Part shown: piece after piece, positions 13,753 to 23,880 of the stretch
Layout: every line of letters begins with the position of its first letter
How positions within the stretch are numbered: the stretch's first letter is position 1
NCBI GenBank assembly: GCA_031841125.1
Contig: CM063109.1
Location: forward strand, 70,066,914-70,130,913
Direction: 5' to 3'
Source of the DNA: Acanthococcus lagerstroemiae
Lineage: Eukaryota; Arthropoda; Insecta; Hemiptera; Eriococcidae
DNA length: 64,000 nt
Program-made: the position numbers and the translations under genes
The notes under the pieces: model-generated
The model's input: only the letters and a program-made list of their open reading frames with translations
Told to the model about the DNA's origin: nothing
The model's database searches: none

Positions 13753-13786
13753 ATGTCACACGAGGAACATATACCTCGTGTGACAT
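13753..13786. repeat. Perfect 13-bp hairpin
   Basis: ATGTCACACGAGG (13753-13765) and CCTCGTGTGACAT (13774-13786) are perfect inverted repeats around an 8-base loop. No role is evident. Confidence 0.7.
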
Positions 13787-14958
13787 TTTCCTTAAGAAAC
13801 TAGTCGTTCCAGTGCGGTAAAATTATTTTCCCGTAAAAATGGAACCGCTATTGCACGAATCCACAAGAACCAGGGAACTACGTTTTCAATCAGTTACCTA
13901 TAAGTTTCTGATGAAGACTAACACATTCAGTCAGTTTTCGCCCTCGTACAGAAATTCTCTATCACGAAATCTTTCACTTTGGGGAGTAAGAGAAAGCCTG
14001 GAAGGTCCTCTAGGTGTAATTCATGTGGCCAATCGAGTAGAGTCCAAAGTGCATGTTCACCGCAATCGTGCCGTATCTCCAGATACAAAAAATATTTCTG
14101 GATCACTTCGATACACAGTTTTTGCACCCCCAAAACTTACGTTGATAATTGCTCCCCTCAACAGACCTAAAATCCAATGATAGAGGGGAAATTTAATGAC
14201 TAAAAGGAATTCACTATCGTACTGATCAGCGACGTACTAATGGGAGGTTGTGGGATAAGGCCCTTCCACAACATCCTCCGTAGTTGGACAATTTAGTAAA
14301 TTAGACTATCAGTCGGCACATTTTCAAAAATATTATCGTAACTTATTATTTTGTTTTTTGCTTATCGTGTCTTTCTCCTCCAATAAATCAATGTAATTAA
14401 TATAACAGCATCTAAAATGAGAATTACTTACATTTCAAGTTTTATATTCAACCTGACGTCATAAGTAGCAAAAAAAAAAAAAAATGAAGACAGTATCTAA
14501 ATTTATAATAAATATATATGTTACAGCGAAATTCGATAATTCAGGGAATCTATTTTTGGCCACCTTGGAAAGCTGATAATTTCTCATAGAATTCACAAAA
14601 TTTTTCGTCATGTCACTACTAAAGTGTCGCACAAAAAAGAAGAAGAAATATGTACCAATAATTTTCCTAAGCAATTTTATGAATAAGAAATGCCGCAACA
14701 GAAATGTGAGATTTGTTTTTATGATACTACAATGCATTGAAACCTGGGAAATCTGATATTGTCTGATAATTATCAACCTTCACTATACAAGCTGCTAGCA
14801 ATTATCGATAATCATTAGTTAATGTACACAATACCTAGTTAATGTTCATAAATCAACTTTAACTGAAACCGTCCGTCAATGTCGATGACATTCCCTGAAT
14901 TATCTACTTTCACGGTGACATATATATGGTAAAAATGTTAAATTTTCGTAGTAATGAG

Positions 14959-15686
14959 TAGAGCTAGGATTTGCTGGCGTTTGCTAAATGAGTTTGCTTA
15001 AGGGCAGATGGAATGTAGTCAAAGATGAACACGAATCAGGGTAGTACAAGGCCAGAGAAAAAAAAAAAAATCTTATTTTGCCGAATAATGTCGAAAGAGG
15101 CATAAATGCCGAAATTAGAGTTAAATGGCGAATAACGCCGAAAACGATGATCAGCGCACAATAATAAATGTGGTATTGTAAACAGACACAACCCCTGAAA
15201 TCACTGACTGCCACCAAGAGAAATTTAGCCTCAGATCTCGCATCCATCTCAACCTACTTGTCCTTCCTACCTAACACAATTCGAAAACTGGAAACGAGAG
15301 GCCTTTACCCTACACGAGCAAAACTGCTGACTGTCCATGATGTTTCATCAAAACTTCATCAAATCCCGAGTGCTCGTGGACATAGCCTGCAGACGAAGGC
15401 TGAACTAGTTTTTACGAAAAATGCAGGTCTCGAAACTTTAAAAAATTTAAATAATTCACTCTTTTATGGAACTACATGTTTCATACAGAATAACATAGAG
15501 AAATATTTAGTGATGATGTTCAATAAATGATTTTTGTAATATATTACTTTAAGCATCCATTTTGCACTAAAATTTTGGCTTTTTTCTAATATTGTAAGCT
15601 TACTTTCGTTATTGCCGAATAATGCCGAAAACTGTAATTTTAAATGCCGAATTTCCAATGTTTATTGCTGAAACTTCCTAGCTCTA
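14959..15686 (+). mobile_element. Short hAT element (728 bp) with 8-bp target duplication
   Basis: Perfect 11-bp terminal inverted repeats TAGAGCTAGGA lie at both ends. The flanks are GTAATGAG (14951-14958) and GTAATGCG (15687-15694), an 8-bp target duplication with one mismatch, as expected of hAT transposons. Both subterminal regions carry repeated GCCGAATAATGCCGAAA-like words (about 15068-15145 and 15605-15655). The interior encodes only the C-terminal end of a transposase-like protein, so this is an internally deleted copy. Confidence 0.85.
15168..15530 (+). pseudogene. Probable C-terminal remnant of a hAT-like transposase
   Basis: The 120-codon frame has a central part of about 75 residues, including ISTYLSFLPNTIRKLETRG and GLETLKNLN. 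It resembles the C-terminal region of insect hAT-like or CGGBP1-like proteins as I remember them. Full hAT transposases exceed 500 residues, so most is missing, including the RNase H-like catalytic core. The Met start at 15168 is arbitrary. The frame lies within the 11-bp inverted repeats and 8-bp target duplication of the element, which fits. A polyadenylation-like AATAAA overlaps its end (15520s). The assignment by sequence alone is moderate; the position inside a hAT element raises it. Confidence 0.5.
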
Positions 15687-15699
15687 GTAATGCGGTGCC

Positions 15700-16110
15700 C
15701 AACGTCGTTCAAAAATATTTCAAGTCACCTTGATAGATCATCTTAATTAATGATCTATATAGCTATACCGTCTTAGTCAAGTATCTAGGAAACCAATCTT
15801 CGCAAATCTTCTAGGTTTATCAGCTTGGAAGATCATCTCAGTTGATCATCTTAGTATAGATTACCCTGCTAAATTTTCTCTTGGTGAGTTATCTAGAGGT
15901 AAATATATTGATATATCATCTCGGTAGGTTATCGCGTAGATTACGTAGGCGATTCATCTAAGTGTATCATCTTGATGTATTTGTAGATCACTTAGCGGGT
16001 CGTCTTAGTAGGTACATATAAATCTAGGTAGACTATCTCGTTATATCATTTAAGTAGACCATCTTATTGAGTCGTCTTGGTAAATATTCCCGTAAATCAT
16101 ATTGGTGTAG
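15700..16110 (+). repeat. Degenerate GATCATCTTGGTAGATC-type array, left part
   Basis: Words such as GATCATCTTAATTA, GATCATCTCAGTTGATCATC, TATCATCTCGGTAGGTTATC and GATCATCTCTAG recur about every 15-25 bases. The same family resumes at 21670, on the far side of the BEL element, so the two parts were probably one array before insertion. Confidence 0.7.
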
Positions 16111-16241
16111 ATCATCTCTAGACAGCTCATATTTTTACCACATCTGTGCTCACCATGTCGTAGTTCGTTTTCGTTCGCGCCTACCTGTTGTGAAATTTAC
16201 GCCTCTCCTTTTCTTAGCCTAGCTGATTCCCTATAATCATC

Positions 16242-19200
16242 ATGGCTACCAAGGAAGCACTGGAAAGGAGCCGCCGTCTGCTGAAAAGGGACTATAGCCG
16301 CATCATCGATGAAATCAACAAGCTGATCAAAGCCACCATAACTCTCGAAGTGGTCGAGCAGTTAGACACCCTTAGAATGTCAATTGCGGCAACTAAGGAA
16401 AAATTCGACGATATGTACTATAAGTACATGGAGCTTCTGGATCCGAAGGAAGCTGCCGACACCAAGATGGAAGATGAATTGCTTCGAGAACGCGACGCTC
16501 AATTCATCAACATCGACAAAGCCGTAAGTGTTTGCAATGTTGCCAAACGCAAATTTGAGGGTCAATACAAACGAGACTCTCTCAATGCCTCCGTGACCGT
16601 CGAATCCCATAATTCGTCGTCTGCCAAATTGCCAAAAATAAATGTCCCGACCTTCAATGGTGACTTTCGTAAGTTCCTCGATTTTAAGGCACTTTACGAA
16701 AACCTAGTGCATAATGACGACAACATACCGCCTGTCCGAAAAATGCACTACTTGAAGGAAAGCCTAGTTGATGAGGCTACCGCCACTTTGGCCAATTTAG
16801 CCGTTTCCGAGGATGGGTATAAAGAGGCCTGGAGTCGTGTCATCGCCAAATATGACAACAAACGCCTCATTATACATACCCACTTCAACGATTTGTTTGC
16901 GGCTGAAAAGCTAAAATCCGAGTCCAATCTTCGCCTACTCGTGGACCGATTCGACAGCGCCATGCGCGGCCTGCGCATTTGTAACGTCAACCCGGACAAT
17001 TGGTCACCAATTCTAGCGTACATGATGTACACCAGGCTAGATCCCAAAACACGTAGCGATTTCGACAACCAAACCGTCGATAATGCTACTTATTTCGCAT
17101 TTAAAACTTTGTTCAAGTTTTGCGAAACCCGTGCGCATAACATTGAAGCGCGCAAGTTCGAGGAAATGCCGTCGGTCAATCCCGTCTCCAGGCCGTCAGC
17201 GACTTCGAAGCCTGCTGAGTCCAAGCGGTCATTTTTGACTGCGAAATCCAGTTGTATCGCCTGCAAGGAGCAGCACTTGCTAATTGACTGCAACATGTTC
17301 AAAAGTCGCAGTCCTAGCGAGAGATTGAACCTAGTCCGAGCCAATAAAATGTGTGTCAACTGTTTCTCCCGGTCGCACACCACCAGCGCCTGTCCTTCGC
17401 CAAAGAGGTGCCGTAATTGCGCCAAGGTACACCACACGCTATTGCATTTACCTGATGCGCCAAAACCTGCTCCTGCTTCCGCAGCACCTACTCCGGGAGC
17501 CAACGCCGTTACTCCAGCAGCGCCTGCTGCCAATGCTGATGCGAAATTTTCATCCAACGTCTCAGTGCCGTCCACTAAAAAGTTCATCATGCTGCCCAGC
17601 GCTTTAGTGCGCTTCGAATGCGAAAAGGTCAGTGGTTTAGTGCGAATCTTAATCGACGACTGCTCGCAACCTACTTTGATTTCTGACGCGTTTGTTAGAA
17701 AATTCCGATTGCCAGTTGCGAAAATTGACAATAATGATCCAGTGCACGGTGTGGGTTTTGATAACCTCAACGCTTCCCACGGTTGTAAGCTACGTCTTGC
17801 GTCTCGAATCAATTCGTTTGGAATTGATATAGAAGCGGAAGTGATTCCAGCTGCCGCCATACGTTACACCGTTAATTCCATCTCGTGGAAGGAGTGTCCG
17901 GATCGGTTTCGAGAGATAAAAAATTATCAGCTCGCCGATCCTGCATTTTATTCGCCGTCGCCTACTATCGACAGTATCGATATCTTGCTGGGCGCAGAGT
18001 TTTCTGAGCTGTGCAAGGTCAACGAATCCGTCCAAATCGAGCAACTGACCTTGCGCAACACACAGTTTGGTTGGACTTTAATCGGGAGATTTCCGGCAGT
18101 TCAATCCGATGAACGCGCTTCCTTTCTCACCACTCAGCAGTCGATAATGAATATCGATGCCCAGCTGTCTCGATTTTGGGAAGTCGAGAATGTGTCACCG
18201 TCCGATAAGTCCAACTGCGATGCTGATCAGTGCGAACAGCATTTCCAACGAACCACCACGCAAGCCGCAAATGGACAATTTGTTGTGCGACTGCCTTTCA
18301 AAACATCCCCGTCAGTGTTAGCGCCGAATTGCGCCACTGCAACTGCGCATTTTTTAGCTGCCGAAAACCGAAAAAATGCGTCCTCACGAGCGCCGTACAA
18401 CGAGTTTATGACCGAATACGTTAATCTCGGTCATATGACAAAGGTCGAATCCAATGGAAGTGGTTATTTTATACCACATCATGCCGTATTGAAGCCTACC
18501 AGTACAACTACGCAAACGAGAGTTGTCTTCAATGCCTCCTTCAAAACAGCGTCGAATTTCTCACTTAATGACGTGTTGTTGGTGGGCCCGCAGCTGCAGC
18601 CGGACCTATTTGACGCCTTGATTCGGTTTAGCAGTTACGCTGTCGTCTTTACAGCGGATATCTCCAAAATGTACCGCCGTGTGTGGGTACATCATGATGA
18701 TCGTATTCATCAAAAAATCGTTTGGCGCCCAACTCCAGATTCGGCAGTGGCCGAATATGAACTCAACACCGTCACTTATGGCACTGCGCCAGCATCATTT
18801 TTGGCCACTCGCTGCCTCAAGCGAGTGGCAGAAATGATCGCCACCGACCACCCAGTTGCAGCTACTGCGATCGAGCGCCATTTTTATATGGACGATCTTC
18901 TAACTGGGTGCGACACAATTGAAGAAGCTAAGCAACTGCGCCAGATCATCCACGACAACTTAGCCGCCGTGGGGTTCCAGCTTCGAAAATACCAAACCAA
19001 CTCGCCCGAGTTATTGGCTACCATTCCCGCCGAAATGGTAGAAACCAAATCGTCACGTGAATTTGGTGATTCGTGGGCAATTGCGATTCTGGGGCTCTTT
19101 TGGGAGCCGAGCACGGACACCCTACGAGTTCGAGTATCCAACACTGTTAGCCGTCTGCAGCCCACAACTAAACGTCGCATACTGTCGGAAATATCCAAAA

Positions 19201-20912
19201 TTTTCGATCCATTGGGCTTAGTTTCGCCGTTCACCGTCAAAGCCAAGCTGTTCCTTCAAAAAGTCTGGAAGGAAGGTGTCAATTGGGACGATTCTGTCTC
19301 CGATACTCTCACACAGGAAGTGCAAGAGTACTTATCCGAGATTCCACAGCTGTCCAACTTCTGTGTTCCACGTCCCTACATCACTACCACCAATACCACC
19401 CATCAGCTCATCGGTTTCTGCGATGCATCGGATAAAGCCTACTGCGCCTGCGTTTTCCTGAGACAAACTACAGCCAATGCCGATGTTTCCTGTCGTCTCG
19501 TTTGTGCCAAAACGAGAGTTGCGCCTCTAAAAGCTCTGACTATACCGAGGTTGGAGCTGCAAGGCGCTCTACTCCTCACCGAACTCTGCAGCCGAGTGAC
19601 GAACATCTTGAACGTTCATGCGCAGAACGTTTTCCTGTTCTGCGATTCCGAGGTCGTCTTGGCATGGCTTGCTAAACCCGACCATCATTGGGACATATTT
19701 GTCAAAAATAGAGTGCAGAAGATCGCCGCAGTGTTTCCCTACGAACACTGGTCCTATGTTGGAACCAAAGACAATCCTGCGGATCTGGGGACGCGCGGAG
19801 TGCACGCGAAAGTGCTCATTAATTCAAATTTATGGTCCAATGGGCCACCATTTTTACTCGCTACCAATTTTTTTAGACTTACAGGCTCGTTGCTCCAATT
19901 TAGCACCACCATCGAAGAAAAGAAGGTTACGAAAGCTTGCCTCCAAGTGGTCAACCACGAACCTGAGTCGATTCTTACCCGTTTTTCTAATTACAACAGT
20001 CTTATTGCCGTTATCGGCCGAGTCATTCTATGGGTGCGCAGATGGCGCTCAACTCGGCCGCCCAAAGATAAGTATTTTGTAGACACGTCCTTATCCGCCT
20101 GCCTTAGTAGCGCCCGTATTGCAGCCCTTCGCATTGTTCAGGCACACGCTTACGCTCCTGAACTAGATGCATTGCGCCAGTCTAAACCAATCCACGCCAA
20201 AAGCAGTTTGCGCCACGTCGACCCATTCATCGATGAAAATGGGTTACTTCGAGTCACGGGCCGTTTACAAAATTCCGAGTTTTCGTACGCGCGCAAACAT
20301 CCTATCGGGCTCCCGAAAAATTGCCATTTTTTGCGAATTTACATCGATCATTTGCACGTCAGTTTTTGTCACGCCAACAAGGACTTCATTCAGCGATTTA
20401 TTTTGGCCGAATTCTATCCAATTGGCGGCATCAATCAGCTAATCAAATCGAGAATACGTAAATGTCTCGTCTGTCTTCGATTCAAAGCTGAAACCTACAA
20501 CCAAGTAATGGGCCGTCTACCCGCCGCCCGAGTGAAAATCAGCCGACCCTTCACTCACACGGGGATTGATTTTTGCGGACCGTTTAACTGCAAATGCCTC
20601 GGACATCGCGCCACGAAATTCAAAAAAGTATACGCATGTATATTTGTCTGCATGGTTACGCGCGCCGTGCATATCGAAACAGCATCCGATCTCTCGTCTA
20701 CGATTTTTCTTATGGCTTTGCACCGTTTCGTCGCACGCCGCGGATTGCCAGCTGCATTGTACTCCGATCGAGGCACAAATTTCGTTGGAGCGAAAAACTA
20801 CCTAGATTTCTCCGACGAGCAGATACAAAATTCGTGGGACTTCGTCGAATCGAGTGGCATTTCAACCCGCCGCGTTCGCCTCACCGGGGCGGCCTTTGGG
20901 AGGCCGCGGTAA
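16242..20912 (+). pseudogene. BEL/Pao gag-pol polyprotein, open for 1,556 codons then frameshifted
   Basis: The polyprotein would assemble particles, reverse-transcribe the element RNA and integrate the cDNA. The ATG at 16242 (MATKEALERSRR) starts a basic, coiled-coil-like N-terminus. Domains in order: DUF1759-like gag (about 130-300); cysteine knuckles from C338 and C371; DUF1758 aspartyl protease (about 455-600); reverse transcriptase with FYMDD at 881-885; RNase H near GFCDAS (about 1057); integrase zinc region HLHVSFCH to CLVC (about 1370-1410); integrase core with D in GIDFCGPF (about 1443) and YSDRGTNF (about 1508). The protease triad region reads D472-D473-C474 where D-S/T-G is usual, so protease activity is doubtful. 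Integrase leaves this frame at about 20840-20855, before its last acidic residue. This is an old genomic copy; activity is not expected. Confidence 0.9.
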
Positions 20913-21450
20913 AGGCCGCAAAGTCTCACTTAAAACGCGTAATTTTGGATCAGCCGCTGAATTTCGAAGAGTACGTAACTGTATTCAGCCGTATCGAAGC
21001 CATTTTAAATTCGCGGCCGTTATGTTACCGTCGCTCGAGCTCAACGAATGAGGATTTTGTCCTCACCCCTAATCATTTTCTCATTGGAGAGTCGCCGTAC
21101 CAATTACCCGAACCCGAGCCGAAGATATTCAAGCTAAACTACCACTACTGTCGCGCTATAAGTTCGTGCGCTCCATTTTAAACGGGTTCTGGAAATTTTG
21201 GAGAGCTGATTATCTGAATATGCTCCAACGTAAGGAGAAGTGGATTGACCGTGAGAAGAATGTTCAAGTGGGTCAAATTGTGTTAGTAAAATTACCAACT
21301 TCGCCGACTGAGTGGCCCTTAGCTAGGGTCGAATCTGTACATCCTGATAAGGATGGTTTTGTCAGAACTGTTACCATTAGACTTAAGGGAAAGTTACGTT
21401 GTACTGATATTCGTTCACTTATTAAATTGCCGGACGCTAATGAACAATAG
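20850..21450 (+). pseudogene. BEL/Pao integrase end and DUF5641 tail, in two shifted frames
   Basis: Coding homology continues past the main frame in two further frames. From about 20850 to 21150 a +2 frame holds the end of the integrase core (HFNPPRSPHRGGLWEAAVK, containing the catalytic-type Glu) and ILNSRPL. Near 21150 it shifts again, and from about 21155 to the TAG at 21448-21450 another frame holds the DUF5641-like C-terminus (FWRADYLNMLQ, then VGQIVLVK and WPLARV). The order and spacing match BEL/Pao proteins, so the breaks are mutations or sequencing errors rather than separate genes. Neither break lies at the gag-pol position where a programmed shift would be expected. Confidence 0.8.
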
Positions 21451-21455
21451 TTCAT

Positions 21456-21466
21456 CGGGGGGGAGT
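21456..21466 (+). other. Polypurine tract of the BEL element
   Basis: A run of seven G followed by AGTA directly precedes the TGT that opens the 3' LTR. This is the usual site for plus-strand priming. Confidence 0.65.
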
Positions 21467-21467
21467 A

Positions 21468-21665
21468 TGTCGTACGTATTTTGTACCTTTTTGTCTAACT
21501 GGTCATTGCTCGCACAGCAATGGCTAGTTAGACGACTTTCTTATCTGTACCTTCGATTATGTACACGTATTTTTCTGTACGTTCAGTTCACCAATATATT
21601 CCGTCGTATAATGTACTTTCGTCCGTATTTTTTCGATGCTATCCTAGCGTAAGAATCTCGAAACA
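21468..21665 (+). repeat. BEL 3' LTR (198 bp), with an internal hairpin
   Basis: Starts TGTCGTACG after the polypurine tract and probably ends CTCGAAACA just before the GATCATC array resumes. The 3' end is inferred from TG...CA termini because there is no second LTR to align. TCTAACTGGTCATTGCT (21494-21510) and AGCAATGGCTAGTTAGA (21516-21532) pair over 17 positions with two mismatches around a 5-base loop. Confidence 0.6.
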
Positions 21666-21669
21666 CTGG

Positions 21670-21880
21670 TATATCATCTTGTCAGATCACCGAGGTACCT
21701 AATATCTACATAGCGCATCTTGCTAAATTATCCACGCAGATCATTTTGGCGGATAATCTTCGTATACATTATCTAGAATTATTTACGTAGATTATGTTAA
21801 TCACTAGGTCGATAAACTTGAAGGGTCATCTTTGAAGATCATACTAGTAGATCACGTACACACTTGTACATTGATCAAGT
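21670..21880 (+). repeat. Degenerate GATCATCTTGGTAGATC-type array, right part
   Basis: Words such as TATCATCTTGTCAGATCACC, GATCATTTTGGCGGATAATC and GATCATACTAGTAGATCACG continue the family seen at 15700-16110. This indicates that the BEL element inserted into the array. Confidence 0.65.
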
Positions 21881-23050
21881 ACCTTGATTGTTAATTTGAT
21901 TCACATTTTTCGAAGAACCAATTACCAAGACAAAAAGCATATATGATCGGAAACCGGACCCTCCAGTTTTCACGTTACTTGGCACTAGGAAAAAAAAAAA
22001 AAAAAAAAACACTCCACCAAACTAATGGCAGTAATTGCGGCTTTACGACTCCTCTTCGGAATATTGCCGTTCTAAACATAAAACAACAAAAAGTCGCTCT
22101 AGTTCCGAATATTATTCTCTTAGTACCAAAATCACTGTGAATAAAGGAGGCGGCTCGATCTCCGATCGTAATATTTTGATACCTACAAATTCCAAATCAG
22201 AATACGATGTATTGGATTCAAATGTTCGCACGAATACCATCCTCATCACGCATTCTTCTTTCACACTGATTATGTTCAGTGTACTTTCATCGATTTTGCA
22301 CATAGCTTTCTACTTTCGGTCTTAAGTTTTCAAACAGCCACAAAGGCAATCTAAGAAAGAAACTGAATGTATACCCCGAGTACTATAATTGCAAAAGAAA
22401 AAGAAGACAAATAGTGAAAAAGCCTGCGAGGACTCCGACGCATTTTATTAGCGAAATTGTACGAGTAAGTACCAGCCAAGGTATAAGGAAGGCAACCTAA
22501 TGTTCGCTGTTTGAAAACGAAACAATAAACAAACGAACAGCAATTAACCGAACATTTAAAGCGACGAACAGCTTCGAGCTCGTAACTGCGTTGCTTTAAT
22601 TTAAAGAACCGTGTTGGATGTAGTAGGATACACATTCATGCAGAAGACAATATTCCAGCAGAGTCATAAACGCGAATGAATCTTATCGTCGTTGAACTAT
22701 TCACGAAAATATTCGGGCGCTCGCGAATCATTATTTCATTGGAAGTGTTCCCTGTAATTGTTTGTTTTACACGACAATGTTCAAAGCGAGTACCGTAAGA
22801 AGAATAAGCAACAATTTTAACGGCAACAACTCTTCCATTTGATGTGACTAACATTCAGAGGTTCGGACTTCGGCGGTGGAATTGACGCGCGTGCATTCCC
22901 ATTAGATACTCGTATTTGCTTCTGCAAGTCGACTTTCGAACTGCTAGCTTACTTCATGAAGTACAATGCAATATTTCATCCTCCAGACTCTAATCTCCTG
23001 CCCAACAATGACTACATCGAACCAGAAGCGACCAAATTGGCCCACAAACA
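21881..23050. other. Non-coding DNA with a poly(A) run
   Basis: An uninterrupted A-run of about 18 bases lies at 21991-22009. The rest appears unique, with a somewhat CpG-rich part at about 22430-22920. No gene was recognised. Confidence 0.4.
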
Positions 23051-23880
23051 AACCTCGACTAAGCTTTACTAAAAACGATTAAACTTGACAACTGATTAAA
23101 CCAGACAAAATGTCTAAATCTGTAAAAAGATAACCAAATTTGAATAAAGAGGATGAAAAACACTTACTTTGTAATAAACACGACAAAGAAAAAATAAATC
23201 TCACTGGAAAAAAATTAAACAAAATCAACAATCGACTAGTACTTAGTGCCGTAAGAAATGATGAAATCTAACCCAACCAGATCAAAATTTATCTGAAAGT
23301 ATGTAACAAATTCATCCAAATGTGACCGAATATAAACAAAAATACTGAACAGAGTGTTTATGTTGAAGTGGATGCAGAACTCTTTGTACCAAAATTGAAC
23401 CAAGATAGACCAAAAAGGACCAAAAATAACCTGAACCAACCGTAATAAAAAACATGACTTAATCTTGCCAAAAAGAACCAAGTCCGTCCATAAATACCGG
23501 TCAAAACCGACCAATAGACTAAAAATAACCTGAACAAAACATGATCAAGTATAACGAAATCTCACCGCAACAAATATGATTAAGAACAACCAAACTGGCC
23601 CAAAATTTATTAAATGTAATCAAATTTGGTAAAACATACGAAATCCGGTTAGAAATGATTAAACTAGACTAAACTTCATCAAAGATGACCAAGGACGCCC
23701 AAACTAAAATCTAACCAAAGGTGACTATCAAAGGCGCCTAACACAATATACACTGAATAAAAATGATCTATAAATAATCAGAAACGATAAAAATGACTAA
23801 ATCTGACCAAAACTGACGAAAAAGGACCAACAACGACTAAATCCAAACTTATCTATCCTATAATAAACTTCATATTAAAT
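23051..23880 (+). repeat. Degenerate GACCAAA-type repeat
   Basis: The words GACCAAA, AACCAAA, GATTAAAC, GACTAAA and CTGACCAAAAC recur every 10-25 bases. The same family reappears at 33640-34270, and in complement near 29030-29230. Confidence 0.6.

Larger units (their letters stand above)
11914..14950. other. Non-coding DNA, no gene recognised
   Basis: Overlapping open frames on both strands at about 13839-14180 (up to 113 codons) were examined. They show no known domain and no convincing splice pattern. Poly-A or poly-T runs occur near 12510 and 14470. The stretch also holds the two repeats listed separately at 12290 and 13753. Confidence 0.4.
16140..21665 (+). mobile_element. BEL/Pao LTR retrotransposon, 5' LTR missing
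   Basis: One element with gag-like, protease, reverse transcriptase, RNase H and integrase regions in BEL/Pao order, a polypurine tract (about 21456-21466) and a 3' LTR (21468-21665). No matching 5' LTR or clear tRNA primer-binding site precedes the frame. Only a short TGTCGTAG at 16155-16162 echoes the start of the 3' LTR. Two frameshifts interrupt the 3' part of pol. The left boundary is approximate. Confidence 0.85.

Noticed and set aside
13839..14180. 113-codon frame as a host exon
   Set aside because: Competing frames of similar length exist on both strands, there is no domain, and no consistent acceptor/donor pair with matching phase was found.
20835..20860. Programmed ribosomal frameshift in BEL pol
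   Set aside because: It lies within integrase, a second break follows 300 bases later, and neither is at a gag-pol border. Mutation or sequencing error is simpler.
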